A stretch of DNA of 64,000 bases from assembly GCF_013343005.1 (NCBI RefSeq), contig NZ_CP054491.1:2462501-2526500 (forward strand), in the 5' to 3' direction. The notes below the pieces were generated by a model. The model saw nothing but the letters and a program-made list of their open reading frames with translations. It had not been told where the DNA came from and searched no databases. The stretch is from Candidatus Reidiella endopervernicosa. Lineage in GTDB: Bacteria > Pseudomonadota > Gammaproteobacteria > GCF-013343005. Every line of letters starts with the position of its first letter. Positions within the stretch are counted from its first letter, which is position 1. The translations under genes were made by a program, and so were the position numbers. This document shows positions 32,956 to 44,038 of the stretch, in pieces.

Positions 32956-32992
32956 ATTGACAAAAACATCCGATCGGTAGATGTTGGTCAAT
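32956..32992. promoter_or_regulatory. Long inverted repeat upstream of the DUF411 gene
   Basis: ATTGAC...AACATC-cgatcggta-GATGTT-g-GTCAAT forms an interrupted dyad of 6+6 bp arms over 37 bp. It sits about 190 bp upstream of the DUF411 start in the 289-bp gap after cmoB. It could be an operator (metal regulators use such dyads) or a simple hairpin; there is no T-tract. No other feature was seen in 32892-33180. Confidence 0.35.
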
Positions 32993-33180
32993 ATGCTTCA
33001 ATTAATGAACAAGATAGTCACCACCACCGATTATCAGCAGTCACACATGTGTGATTTTTTCTCCACACAAAGGGTTGATAGAGCTGCAATACGTATCTCT
33101 TACAGCTCCACCACAGACTCTAACCATTTCGACATACTTCTACCTATCTGAAGGTAACCCCGTCGACTCGAGGAACAGAC

Positions 33181-33662
33181 ATGAATCGGAACAAAGCTTC
33201 ACGCATTTTTTTCTATGTTTTATTCAAATTAATATCATTATTGTTGCGACAGTAATGTTTCTTCTCTCTTCGTCACTACTCACCACAGCAGAGGCCACAG
33301 AAATCAACATCTACAATAGTCCAAGCTGTGGTTGCTGTTACGGCTGGTCTGCACATATGGAAAATAATGGCTATACCGTCACCAGCCACAACCAGCACAA
33401 TATGCAGCCGATAAAAAATGTGCTTGGCATACCGACTGAAGTCCAGTCGTGTCATACGGCCAAGATTGGAGGCTATATTATTGAAGGGCATGTGCCCGCG
33501 AGCGACATCAAACGTTTGTTAGTAGAGCGTCCAGAGATTCGCGGACTCGCCGTACCAGGAATGCCGATGGGCTCTCCTGGCATGGAGGGCAGTAGAAAAG
33601 ATGCCTATAACGTAGTCACCATTGAGAAAAACGGAGAGAGCCGTATATACGCCAGCCACTAG
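33181..33662 (+). CDS. DUF411 metal-binding protein
   Basis: The family is clear from S-P-S-C-G-C-C near the mature N-terminus, then C-H-T-A, E-G-H-V-P-A, I-K-R-L-L, and G-L-A-V-P-G-M-P-M-G-S-P-G-M. DUF411 proteins are small exported proteins with conserved cysteines and methionines, linked to copper handling. The start at 33181 requires one extra T in the T7 run near 33212, giving M-N-R-N-K-A-S-R-I-F-F and then a hydrophobic helix ending T-T-A-E-A. An ATG at 33255 would give a very short signal peptide. No copper transporter or oxidase is adjacent. The gene stands alone between cmoB and sppA. Confidence 0.8.
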
Positions 33663-33726
33663 CAATCGATGGAGCTAGTCGACTATGTTTCTGAATATAG
33701 GCTCATCAACAGGTGAGGCGCATTAT

Positions 33727-33761
33727 AAAAAAGCCACGATAGAGACGGTCTCTATCGTGGC
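33727..33761 (-). terminator. Intrinsic terminator of sppA
   Basis: GCCACGATAGAGAC and GTCTCTATCGTGGC form a near-perfect stem of up to 14 bp around a very small loop. On the minus strand it is followed directly by TTTTTT. It lies 26 bp beyond the sppA stop. Confidence 0.85.
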
Positions 33762-33786
33762 CTAGTTGGACTACTTATAACGAGTT

Positions 33787-34755
33787 CTACTGAAGCTTCA
33801 GACCACCTACCTGATTAGTGATGGCATTAGCCATAGAGCTTCCAAGACGATCACTGAAGCGCTTTAACAGCGTCTCCTTGGGTGTGAAGTCAACAATATC
33901 TGCCTCGCCAATCACCTCGCGTGCCACATAACCCGCGCTACCAAGCTTATCAACCAGTCCCATCTCAACCGCTTGAGCACCGGTCCAGAGTAGACCCGAG
34001 AAGAGTTTATCGTTCTCTTTCAGACGCTCACCGCGCCCCGTTTTCACCGTGTCGATAAACTGACCGTGAATATCGGTCAGTAGTGTCTCTATATGAGCCA
34101 CCTCATCCTCATTCTCAGGAGAGAAGGGATCGAGGAAACCTTTATGCTCGCCAGCAGTATAGAGTCGGCGTTCAACACCAAGATTGTCGAGCGTGTTCAC
34201 AAAACCAAAGCCGTTCATGATCACACCGATCGATCCAACAATGCTCGCCTTGTCAGCGTAAATCTCATCTGCAGCTACGGCAACGTAATAGCCTCCCGAG
34301 GCACAGATATCGGAAATAACCGCATAGAAGGGAGTATCGGGGTACTTCTCGCGTAGGCGCACGATCTCATCGTTGATATAACCCGACTGTACCGGGCTGC
34401 CACCGGGACTGTTGATACGCAGAATCACACCGGCGGTGTTCTCATCCTCGAAGGCATCACGCAGTCCGGTGACGATGTTGTCGGCACTCGCCTTGCTACC
34501 CGCCGCGATCACACCCTCTAGCTCTACCAGAGCGGTATGCTTCTCGTCTTTTAGCGTAGCGCCCTCCTGCAACGATGGTACCGAGAGGAACAGTAGCCCC
34601 ACCAGATAGAGCACCAACAATAGTTTGAAGAAGATCCCCCAGCGTCTGGCACGTCGCTGCTCATTGATCGATGCAAAGGCGAGACGATTGAGCAGATCCC
34701 GCTCCCACCCCTCACTATTCTGATCCGCCACGTTCTTCTCGATCTTGTTAAACAT
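33787..34755 (-). CDS. sppA: Signal peptide peptidase SppA, short form
   Basis: 322 residues of the S49 family, the single-domain type of about 36 kDa. A membrane helix at about residues 45-62 anchors it in the inner membrane. The catalytic serine lies in I-C-A-S-G-G-Y-Y and the general-base lysine in Y-A-D-K-A-S-I-V-G-S-I-G, with I-N-S-P-G-G-S preceding them. It degrades cleaved signal peptides in the membrane. A strong terminator follows. The HAD phosphatase and rluC lie upstream on the same strand, 42 bp away, so one transcript is likely. Confidence 0.95.
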   Translation of the reverse strand: MFNKIEKNVADQNSEGWERDLLNRLAFASINEQRRARRWGIFFKLLLVLYLVGLLFLSVPSLQEGATLKDEKHTALVELEGVIAAGSKASADNIVTGLRDAFEDENTAGVILRINSPGGSPVQSGYINDEIVRLREKYPDTPFYAVISDICASGGYYVAVAADEIYADKASIVGSIGVIMNGFGFVNTLDNLGVERRLYTAGEHKGFLDPFSPENEDEVAHIETLLTDIHGQFIDTVKTGRGERLKENDKLFSGLLWTGAQAVEMGLVDKLGSAGYVAREVIGEADIVDFTPKETLLKRFSDRLGSSMANAITNQVGGLKLQ

Positions 34756-34797
34756 TAGCTTTCCTTGAAATCAATATTTTAGAAATTGGATTGTTTC

Positions 34798-35466
34798 TCA
34801 GGCACTCTTACTCAGCTCATCAGAGAGCCACGAATGGAGATCGGCAACACGATCGAGGCATCCGAGTGGATTATGGCTCACCAGTCGATCACAGCTGTGA
34901 ACACCATGACTGACGCCCACCGAGCCGACTCCGGCACGGTTAGCCATGTCTAGATCGAACTCGCTATCGCCAATCATCAACGTCTGCTCAGGCAGACAGT
35001 CAAGTTCGTTCATAATTTGTTCCAGCATCAACGGGTGGGGCTTTGAACGGGTTTCATCAGAACAGCGTGTGGTGTGAAAGTGCGCGCCCATGCCGGTCTC
35101 ATTGAGTACTTTATCGAGACCTGTTCGTCCCTTACCTGTCGCCACGGCCAGCAGATAGCCACTAGAGCGGAGCTGCTCAAGCAGAATATCAACATCGTCA
35201 AAGAGATCAGCCACCGTCACATCGGCAGAGAGGAAATGGTGTCGATAGCGATCAGCCATCACCTGCGCAAATTCAGGTTCACGACCGGGATAGAGCGTCT
35301 CGACCGCTTCATGCAGCCCTAGACCAATAATGTCCCTGATCTGTTGACCTGTACGCGGCTCTAATTCGAGATCGCCGATGGCGGCCCTCATGCAGTAGAG
35401 GATCTGGTCAACGGAGTCCATCAAGGTTCCGTCCCAGTCAAATATTAGAAGTTTGTAACTATTCAT
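34798..35466 (-). CDS. HAD-superfamily phosphatase (phosphoglycolate phosphatase-like)
   Basis: 222 residues with the HAD nucleophile motif F-D-W-D-G-T-L-M-D-S, the motif II/III region A-T-G-K-G-R-T-G-L-D, and motif IV G-D-S-E-F-D-L-D-M-A. The helical cap is of the Gph/PGMB type. The start is the ATG at 35466, overlapping the rluC stop by eight bases (ATGAATAG), so translation is coupled. The same arrangement of an rluC neighbour phosphatase and sppA occurs in many gammaproteobacteria. The substrate is not certain; phosphoglycolate or a similar small phosphate ester is likely. Confidence 0.88.
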   Translation of the reverse strand: MNSYKLLIFDWDGTLMDSVDQILYCMRAAIGDLELEPRTGQQIRDIIGLGLHEAVETLYPGREPEFAQVMADRYRHHFLSADVTVADLFDDVDILLEQLRSSGYLLAVATGKGRTGLDKVLNETGMGAHFHTTRCSDETRSKPHPLMLEQIMNELDCLPEQTLMIGDSEFDLDMANRAGVGSVGVSHGVHSCDRLVSHNPLGCLDRVADLHSWLSDELSKSA

Positions 35467-36415
35467 CGTCATTGAGTCTATCAACCAGCTGCTGTAGTTC
35501 ACCATCCAGTGGTGCTTCGATTGTGATCGGCTTCTCATCATCACCGAGCGTAAAACTCAGTCTGTAGGCGTGCAGAAAGAGTCGTTTAAGCCCCCGCTCA
35601 CGCAATGCACCATTAAACGTCTCATCGCCATACTTCGTATCACCCGCGATAGGGTGGCCCACATGGGCGGCGTGGACCCTGATTTGATGGGTACGACCGG
35701 TTCCCAGTTCAACCTCTACCAGGCTAGCCCTCTGCATAATCTGCCGCGGGATAAAGCGACTATCGGCCGCCTTGCCCTGCGGATCGACCCGTACCACCCG
35801 CTCACCACTCTTGAGGCTATTTTTCAGTAGCGGTGCATCGATCTTCCGTGCCCCACCCCGCCACCGTCCCATTAGCAGGGCCAGATAACGTTTATCGATG
35901 CCACCCGTGCGCATTAGCTCATGGAGTCGGCGCAGCGCTGAGCGCTTCTTCGCGATCAGCAGACAGCCTGAAGTCTCACGATCGAGCCGGTGTACCAGCT
36001 CCAGATAAGGGGCATCGGGTCGTATTGCGCGTAGCGCTTCAATCACACCGAAACTAAGACCACTGCCCCCATGAACCGCCATGCCGCTCGGTTTGTTGAG
36101 CACCAGCACCCGCTTATCTTCGAACAGCACACGTCCTTCGAGCCAGTCGAGACTTCCCGGTTTGATCTTCGTCTCGCCCTCTTTACTGCTAGTTCGAATA
36201 GGCGGAATACGCACAATATCACCGACGTTCAGACGATATGTCGGCTTGATGCGGCCTTTATTAACTCGCACCTCACCCTTGCGCAGGATTCGGTATATAC
36301 GGCTTTTGGGTACTCCCTTGAGCTCACGCAACAGATAATTGTCGATGCGCTGCCCCGCCTCCTCCTCGGAAACGGTCTGCTCTCGGACTCGATTATGGAC
36401 AACCTCGCTATTCAT
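35459..36415 (-). CDS. rluC: 23S rRNA pseudouridine synthase RluC
   Basis: 318 residues. An N-terminal S4 RNA-binding domain (I-D-N-Y-L-L-R-E-L-K-G-V-P-K-S-R-I-Y-R) is followed by the RluA-family catalytic domain with the active aspartate in H-R-L-D-R-E-T-S-G-C-L and the G-R-T-H-Q-I-R-V-H-A motif. RluC modifies U955, U2504 and U2580 in E. coli numbering. The gene is divergent from rne, as in many gammaproteobacteria, which supports RluC rather than RluD. Confidence 0.94.
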   Translation of the reverse strand: MNSEVVHNRVREQTVSEEEAGQRIDNYLLRELKGVPKSRIYRILRKGEVRVNKGRIKPTYRLNVGDIVRIPPIRTSSKEGETKIKPGSLDWLEGRVLFEDKRVLVLNKPSGMAVHGGSGLSFGVIEALRAIRPDAPYLELVHRLDRETSGCLLIAKKRSALRRLHELMRTGGIDKRYLALLMGRWRGGARKIDAPLLKNSLKSGERVVRVDPQGKAADSRFIPRQIMQRASLVEVELGTGRTHQIRVHAAHVGHPIAGDTKYGDETFNGALRERGLKRLFLHAYRLSFTLGDDEKPITIEAPLDGELQQLVDRLNDDE

Positions 36416-36920
36416 CGCGCCGATAATAGCAGCTTCAACCCTCCCATTTCATCGGAATATTAGAAATCTAATTTCACAATAGCTTAGAGATACCCCCATC
36501 CATTGATGCCCTTTCATATCGCTGATATAGTGGGTCGCGTTTGTTCTAAAAGCCCTAGACCAGCACGCCAACCAAGGCGCGGTCTTCAGCCAAGACAAGC
36601 TTTCCCGGATTGGGTCCTGCACAAGCTTTTATCAGGTGCCGGTTCCAATCCATCAACAAGGTGATTCGGAACACCAAAAAATTCGTAACCGAGAATGATA
36701 TCCGCCCATGCCAGAAGGCATCGGCAACAAACTATATATATGTACAGCTACGCTCCCCTATTTATCGCACTGCTCCACCGGCTAGGGCTCTTTATTGAGA
36801 CCGGCATCGCTACGCATTGTCATCGGGTCGACGAGATCGTCCCAGTGCTGCCGTGTCACGAAGCCCCAAGCCTGAGAAGCCTGCGCCTGAACAGGGTTGA
36901 GCATCTAAGAGATCCTGAAT
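36416..36920. other. Divergent region and long rne leader
   Basis: 505 bp between rluC and rne without a credible gene. In E. coli the rne mRNA has a long structured leader that RNase E itself cleaves for autoregulation; the length and position here fit that. Two CAAGCTTT(T/C) motifs lie at about 36596 and 36625. I could not define the hairpins reliably by eye. Confidence 0.45.
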
Positions 36921-39591
36921 ATGAAACGATTACTGGTGAATGCCACGCAGCCCGAAGAGCTGCGCGTGGCCATCGTGGATGGCCAACGTCTTTACGACCT
37001 CGATATCGAGACCGCAACAAGGGAACAGAAAAAATCGAATATCTACAAGGGTAGAGTTACCCGAGTAGAGCCCAGCCTTGAGGCTGCGTTTATCGATTAC
37101 GGCGCTGAGCGCCACGGCTTCCTCCCCCTCAAAGAGATCGCACGCAGCTACTTCGCTGAAGAAGCCACCTCGGGTGGTGGGCGCGTCAACATTAAGGATG
37201 CGATCAAAGAGGGGCAGGAAGTTGTTGTCCAGATCGAAAAAGAGGAGCGCGGCAACAAGGGCGCTGCGCTAACTACCTTTATTAGTCTTGCGGGCCGTTT
37301 TCTGGTCCTGATGCCCAACAATCCCCGTGCGGGCGGTGTCTCACGCCGTATCGAAGGTGAGGATCGCAGCGAACTGCGCGATGCGATGAGTCAGCTTGAA
37401 ATTCCAGAAGGAATGGGACTGATCGTGCGCACCGCCGGTGTTGGACGTTCTGCCGAGGAGCTGCAGTGGGACCTCGACTACCTGATCAATCTCTGGACTG
37501 CGATCGAGAAGGCCGCTTCTGAGCGCGCCGCCTCATTCCTGATCTATCAGGAGAGCAACGTCATTATCCGCGCGCTGCGTGACAACATGCGTGGTGATGT
37601 GGGTGAGATTCTGGTCGACGACCAGGCCACCTACGACGAGGCACATGAGTTCATGTCCCACGTCATGCCGAACAACCTCTCCAAACTCAAGCTCTATCAG
37701 AATGCCGTCCCCCTCTTCACGCGCTATCAGATCGAGTCACAGATCGAGACCGCCTTCAATCGTGAGGTTCGTCTCCCTTCGGGCGGCTCCATCGTCATCG
37801 ACCCGACCGAGGCACTGATCTCTATCGATATCAACTCGGCTCGCGCCACCAAAGGTAGCGATATCGAGGAGACGGCCCTCAATACTAACGTCGAAGCGGC
37901 CGATGAGATCGCCCGTCAGCTACGACTGCGCGATATTGGCGGCCTGATCGTTATCGACTTCATCGACATGAGCCCAACCCGTAACCAACGTGAGGTTGAG
38001 AATCGCCTCCGTGACGCACTGAAGATGGACCGCGCACGCGTGCAGGTCGGTCGTATCTCACGCTTCGGTCTGCTGGAGATGTCACGTCAACGTCTGCGCC
38101 CCTCACTGGGTGAATCGAGTCAGGATGTCTGCCCGCGCTGTAGCGGTCAGGGTACGGTACGTGGCGTTGAATCACTGGCTCTCGCGGTGCTGAGACTCTT
38201 TGAAGAGAACGCGATGAAGGAGAAGACCGGGCAGTTACAGGCGCAGCTACCAGTCGACGTTGCCACCTTCCTGCTCAATGAGAAGCGTGATGCAATCAGC
38301 ACTGTTGAAAAGCGTTACGGCGTTGCATTACTGATTATTCCTAATCCCAATATGCAGACACCACAGTACGAGGTGACCCGCATCCGCAGCCACGAGATGC
38401 CTGAGCAGAGCGATGCTAGCTATAAAATGGCAACCGCTGCTGAAGAGGAGGCCCCGGTCGCCAAGCGAGTCGAGGAGAAGGTCACTCTCGAAGAGCCTGC
38501 AGTCAAACGAATCAATCAGACAGCACCCAAACCAGAAGCGAAGAAGATCGAACCTGTCGAACAACCGAGCAGCCCCGGCATTATTCGTCGTCTCTTCTCC
38601 AACCTCTTCTCACCCGCCAAACCCGAGGTAAAAGAGGAAGAGGAGAAGAAGAGTCGCCCAAGCAGAAATCGTGGCGGCCGACGTAACTCAGGCCGAGGCG
38701 AAGGTGATTCTGGACGCGGCCAGCAGCGCAACCGCGGCCAGGGTGGCAATCGTAACAAGGGTGACGAGAAGCGTGGCCAGGGTAAACCGCAAGGACAGAG
38801 GGATAACAAGGAGAAGCAGAGCGCGAAGAAAGTAGAGAGCGCCGATGGCCAGCCAAAAAATGACGCACAGAACGAAGCTCGTCCACAGAAGGAGGGCTCC
38901 GGCTCACGTCGTGGTCGTCGCGGAGGACGTCGTCGTCGTGGCGGTGGTGGAAACACCCAGAACAAGAACGAAGAGAACAGCCAGAGCAGCGAGAACAGTA
39001 ACGAGCAGCCACAACAATCGTCGAATAAACCTGCCGACACTGAGAAACCAGCTCGCGACAATAAACCCAAGCGTAACGACAGCGCCGCCGGAATCAAACA
39101 GGAGAGCGAGCAATGCTGCCGCAGCAAGGTAGGTAGAAGCACGTAGCTCACCCCTCAGGCACAGCGCTGCGAGTAAGCGCAGCAGCGTGAAAACGTGATG
39201 AGAAACCGAAGGAGCAGGCACCACAGCCAAAGGCCGCCGAGAAACCAGCTCCAACGGAATCGAAACCTGAGGTAGCTCCAGCAAAACCAAAGCAGGAGAG
39301 TGAAAAACCTAAACCTGCCGCTGAAGCGCCGAAGGTAAGCACTCCAAAGAGTGAAGCTCCAAGGCCGACACACCTAAAGCTGACACTCCCAAGAGCACGA
39401 CACCTAAGGCTGAGCCAGTTAGAGTGAAGCACCAAAGGCAGAGACAGCCAAGAGTGAGAAACCAGCTGTTGCACCTTCCCCTTCTGCAGCACCGACATCA
39501 GGCAGAGATAAGGGCGAAGCTAACCTCAATAGGAACGACAAAGCAAAAGCCAGCGTAAACCAAACGCGGGCTTTTCACCATATCTATTGAC
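36921..39591 (+). CDS. rne: Ribonuclease E
   Basis: The catalytic half is intact: an S1 domain in the first 120 residues ([10 protein letters not shown]), the DNase I-like and AU-rich catalytic core ([17 protein letters not shown]), and the zinc-link C-P-R-C-S-G-Q-G. The C-terminal half is Arg/Gly-, then Lys/Pro/Glu-rich and disordered, as expected for a degradosome scaffold. The raw frame stops at 39146 after a break near 39120. Other frames downstream continue with [16 protein letters not shown] and P-K-A-D-T-P-K repeats to a stop at 39591, giving about 890 residues, normal for RNase E. The exact path through 39120-39200 is unsure. Confidence 0.92.
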
Positions 39592-40074
39592 GAGCTACCA
39601 CTTCCGACGCGATTATAGATATCCTTTAACAATCCCTCACTCGCCGCCTCAACCAGGTCGAGCATGCTCAAAACCGCTGTGACCGCCGTAGTAGGGATCA
39701 GGCACCTCAGTTTCACTCACCTGGGGTGCAAACTCGAGAAACATCTTGACCCGGTGTTCCTGACCGGCAGGACAGATCGCAATCAAGTCATCGTAGTTAC
39801 TGCTATCCATCGCCAGGATGTAGTCGAACTGGTGAAAGTCATCCGGCTTCACCGTTCTCGCCCTGAGCGGACTGAGATCAAAACCTCGTCTACCTGCCGC
39901 CTCCTCGGCTCGCCCATCGGGTCCCTTACCAACGTGATAGGCATGCGTGCCCGCAGAGTCGATCTCAATTGACTCCTCTTGGCCATCACGACTCACCTAA
40001 TGAAGGAGCACTTCGCCGTTGGTGAACGACGATTTGCCCATACATACAAACAGTACTTCTTTACAACTTTTCAT
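39498..40074 (-). CDS. Low-molecular-weight protein tyrosine phosphatase (frame-broken)
   Basis: The body is clear: I-D-S-A-G-T-H-A-Y-H-V-G, R-A-R-T-V, F-D-Y-I-L-A-M-D-S-S-N-Y, V-P-D-P-Y-Y-G-G. The N-terminus starts at 40074 with E-V-L-F-V-C-M-G, but the P-loop that should read C-x-G-N-I-C-R-S is scrambled by several missing bases around 40010-40040. S-F/S-P-T can be seen in two frames. A further break near 39680 leads to L-D-L-V-E-A-A-S-E-G-L-L. The family is about 155-160 residues, so the true stop may be near 39585 rather than at 39498, where it would overlap the rne end. The enzyme removes phosphate from protein tyrosine or arginine; there is no exopolysaccharide kinase gene nearby. Confidence 0.7.
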
Positions 40075-40279
40075 ACAACCTATATAATGCGGTTCATCTT
40101 CATGGCCGATCAACATGAGGTTTTGCAACCATGCATCGGACGCACTGCCTCATCTCACCTGATGCTTTCAACGATGGTTTATCAACCAGCGCGGTAGCGC
40201 AAAGTAACCACAGGATGCTGCACCGTTGGTTTCCAATGGCGACAGCAACTATACCAGTTACTTGAGCCGTTAAAACGCA

Positions 40280-40732
40280 TCAACAGCCTGAGGTAGTGCG
40301 GGATATTGCAGGGTAGTTGCCTGGTGTTGAATCGTCATAGACGTAGGTAGCCTGACAGTCACCAGGGGTAGGCGCCCCCTTTTTCTGGAATGAGATGGTG
40401 TCTGCAACAGTTGTGACGATATCAAAACCACTCAGATCGACAATCGTTGTACCGATTCCTGCAGAAGTAGGCTGTGCAAACCCATTGCTCACATCAATAG
40501 TGCTGGGCCCAATATCCAGAGTTGTCGAGGCACCGGTTGTCTCTTTTGCCAGAGCCAGCGCATGAACCATGTCGGATGAGGCCCTCAAACTTCCCTCCAA
40601 TCCCTCTACAACCGAAATCCGCGCCTCTTTGTCGAGTTCCATATATTTGGGCACTGCATAGGCCGCCAATATTCCCAAAATAACAATCACAATCACTAAC
40701 TCGATCAAAGTGAAACCAGTCTGCCTGCTCAT
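40280..40732 (-). CDS. Type IV pilin-like protein (MshA-like prepilin)
   Basis: The start M-S-R-Q-T-G places the prepilin peptidase site at G/F-T-L-I-E-L-V, followed by the hydrophobic N-terminal helix (V-I-V-I-L-G-I-L-A-A-Y-A-V-P-K-Y). An upstream in-frame start (40768) would give an implausibly long leader. The mature chain is about 145 residues. It has two C-terminal cysteines (D-C-Q-A-T-Y and T-S-G-C), likely a disulfide-bonded D-region. The A-V-P-K-Y and C-terminal layout is closest to MSHA-type pilins. No pilus assembly genes lie nearby, so it is an orphan copy here. Confidence 0.85.
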   Translation of the reverse strand: MSRQTGFTLIELVIVIVILGILAAYAVPKYMELDKEARISVVEGLEGSLRASSDMVHALALAKETTGASTTLDIGPSTIDVSNGFAQPTSAGIGTTIVDLSGFDIVTTVADTISFQKKGAPTPGDCQATYVYDDSTPGNYPAISRTTSGC

Positions 40733-40768
40733 GACATTTCCCCCAATTAATAGCAACGTAATAAACAC

Positions 40769-41193
40769 ACACTCCCTATATGTATATTAGCAGCTGACCA
40801 CCTGTTTGGGAGAGCAGGCTATTGATACTGTGAGGCATCGAGGCAGCCATGCCTACCACTGAGCGCTACCGCATCTCTCCAATCTGACGCGTCAAAATTT
40901 TCAACTCAGCTTCGACCGCCTCGGTTCATTTCATTCGCTCGTTGCGCACCTCCACTTCGCAGACGCTGTTTCATATGGCATCGTCATACCAGGTTGGCAT
41001 TCCGACTGCGACACACTCCGCATCAGGGTTCGCACCTTGAAACCCACCGCTACCGTAAACGATACTCACTTAACGAATGTTGATGCCCCCTCATGGACTC
41101 GTACACATTTCAGCCTCTAGCCCTCTAAACTCGCTGAGCGATAGCCATAAATACGACCGGCCAGCAGCATTTGTTCCCACTCTGTTTTCTGAC
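40769..41193. other. Gene-free stretch upstream of norC
   Basis: About 425 bp without a credible reading frame on either strand. Composition is mixed, and no tRNA, CRISPR or repeat copy was seen. It ends at the FNR/DNR-type box that precedes norC. It may be a decayed gene, but I could not recognise one. Confidence 0.4.
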
Positions 41194-41211
41194 CATTGAC
41201 GTAGGTCAATG
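41194..41211 (+). promoter_or_regulatory. FNR/DNR-type binding site upstream of norC
   Basis: CATTGAC-GTAG-GTCAATG is a perfect 7-4-7 dyad containing TTGAC-N4-GTCAA, the half-site pattern of CRP/FNR-family NO and oxygen regulators (FNR, ANR, DNR, NNR). A GATAAA -10-like element lies at 41232-41237, which would place the box near -41.5, the class II activator position. The norC ATG is 77 bp from the box centre. Confidence 0.8.
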
Positions 41212-41279
41212 CCCTTTGCACGTTGAAAAGGGATAAAGCAGCCTAGCAAAAACAAACGACACTAGAGGGGTGCCAATCA

Positions 41280-43119
<1,840 letters not shown>

Positions 43120-43173
43120 GTTACTTTGGGACGCGAAGGCCCTCCCCATTTTATCTTAAAGCAGTAATCCCTA

Positions 43174-43752
43174 ATGTTTTGGCATCACACTACTCGCCAG
43201 CGCTCACCTGCAGAGCAACTCGAACTCTTGACTTCGCATCTGATTTTCATTTGACGCGCTACTGGTTTTGGCGTCTTTTCCGCCTAGCCTTACTCGACTA
43301 GGCAAATCGAACCTTCCACCTACCAACAGCAGCTCAATCAGAGCGCCGGCCTGATCAATACCCTGGCGCTGATCACCAGTAGCTACTTTGTGGTACGTGC
43401 CGTTGCTGCGATCCGTGAGGGATCAGCGCAACACTGCAGCCGCTGGCTGTTGGCCGCTATCGCAATGGGTGGAGTGTTTATTGCCGTAAAGGTATTCGAG
43501 TATGCACACCACATATCCGAGGGCATCAACCTCAGCACCAATACCTTCTACATGTTCTACCTCTCGCTCACCTTCTTCCATTTCATGCATGTCATCATGG
43601 GGATGGTGATACTCGCTGCCGTGCTGCTTAAGGCGCGTCGTGGCGGTTACAGTGCCGATGAACATACCGGTGTCGAAACCGGCGCATCCTACTGGCACAT
43701 GGTCGATCTGGTCTGGCTGATCCTCTTCCCGCTCATCTATGTGATGCGCTGA
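43174..43752 (+). CDS. norE: NorE-like subunit (cytochrome c oxidase subunit III family), 5' part frame-broken
   Basis: The intact frame from about 43288 encodes membrane helices with R-Q-I-E-P-S-T-Y, L-I-T-S-S-Y-F-V-V-R-A-V, F-E-Y-A-H-H-I, M-F-Y-L-S-L-T-F-F-H-F-M-H-V-I-M-G and Y-W-H-M-V-D-L-V-W-L-I-L-F-P, the NorE/CoxIII pattern. Upstream, a plausible start is M-F-W-H-H-T-T-R-Q at 43174, but at least two or three small indels between 43220 and 43292 break the frame. From that start the gene would be about 193 residues, right for NorE. NorE is not catalytic but aids NO reductase activity. The damage may be sequencing error, because the following genes are intact. Confidence 0.78.
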
Positions 43753-43756
43753 GCCG

Positions 43757-44029
43757 ATGATGTCTATACTCAAACCACGCCCCTGTACCGTGATCTGGCT
43801 ACTGCTGATGGTGTTGACGCTGATCACCTACTCGGCTGCCCCATTCGGCCTGAGTAGCCAGCAGCTGGTACTGGCCGTACTGCTGATTGCGCTGCTCAAG
43901 GCGCAGCTGGTGGTCGATTTCTTTATGGGCGTGCGCCACGCGCGTGCTGGCTGGCGACTGCTCATGGGTGGCTACCTACTGCTGCTTGGTGCACTGATCA
44001 CCAGCGCCTTTCTACTGACAACCGCTTAA
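43757..44029 (+). CDS. norF: NorF-like small membrane protein (COX4_pro type)
   Basis: 90 residues with three predicted membrane helices (V-I-W-L-L-L-M-V-L-T-L-I-T-Y, L-V-L-A-V-L-L-I-A-L-L-K-A-Q and a C-terminal one). K-A-Q-L-V-V-D-F-F-M-G-V-R-H is the signature stretch of prokaryotic subunit IV/NorF-like proteins. It follows norE by 4 bp and precedes norQ by 9 bp, with AAGGAG between. It probably assists assembly or stability of the NO reductase. The family call is better supported than the gene name. Confidence 0.78.
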   Translation: MMSILKPRPCTVIWLLLMVLTLITYSAAPFGLSSQQLVLAVLLIALLKAQLVVDFFMGVRHARAGWRLLMGGYLLLLGALITSAFLLTTA

Positions 44030-44038
44030 GGAGTAACG

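Noticed and set aside
36610-37054. Short frames in the rne leader
   Set aside because: They have no ribosome-binding sites or recognisable domains, and overlap the rne start in other frames.
38516-39151. Long antisense frame (211 residues) opposite rne
   Set aside because: A shadow of the Arg/Lys-rich rne tail; its Leu/Arg/Pro-rich translation is low-complexity.
40800-41190. Possible tRNA or small RNA gene upstream of norC
   Set aside because: I looked for cloverleaf arms and a CCA end on both strands and found none; no strong terminator is present either.
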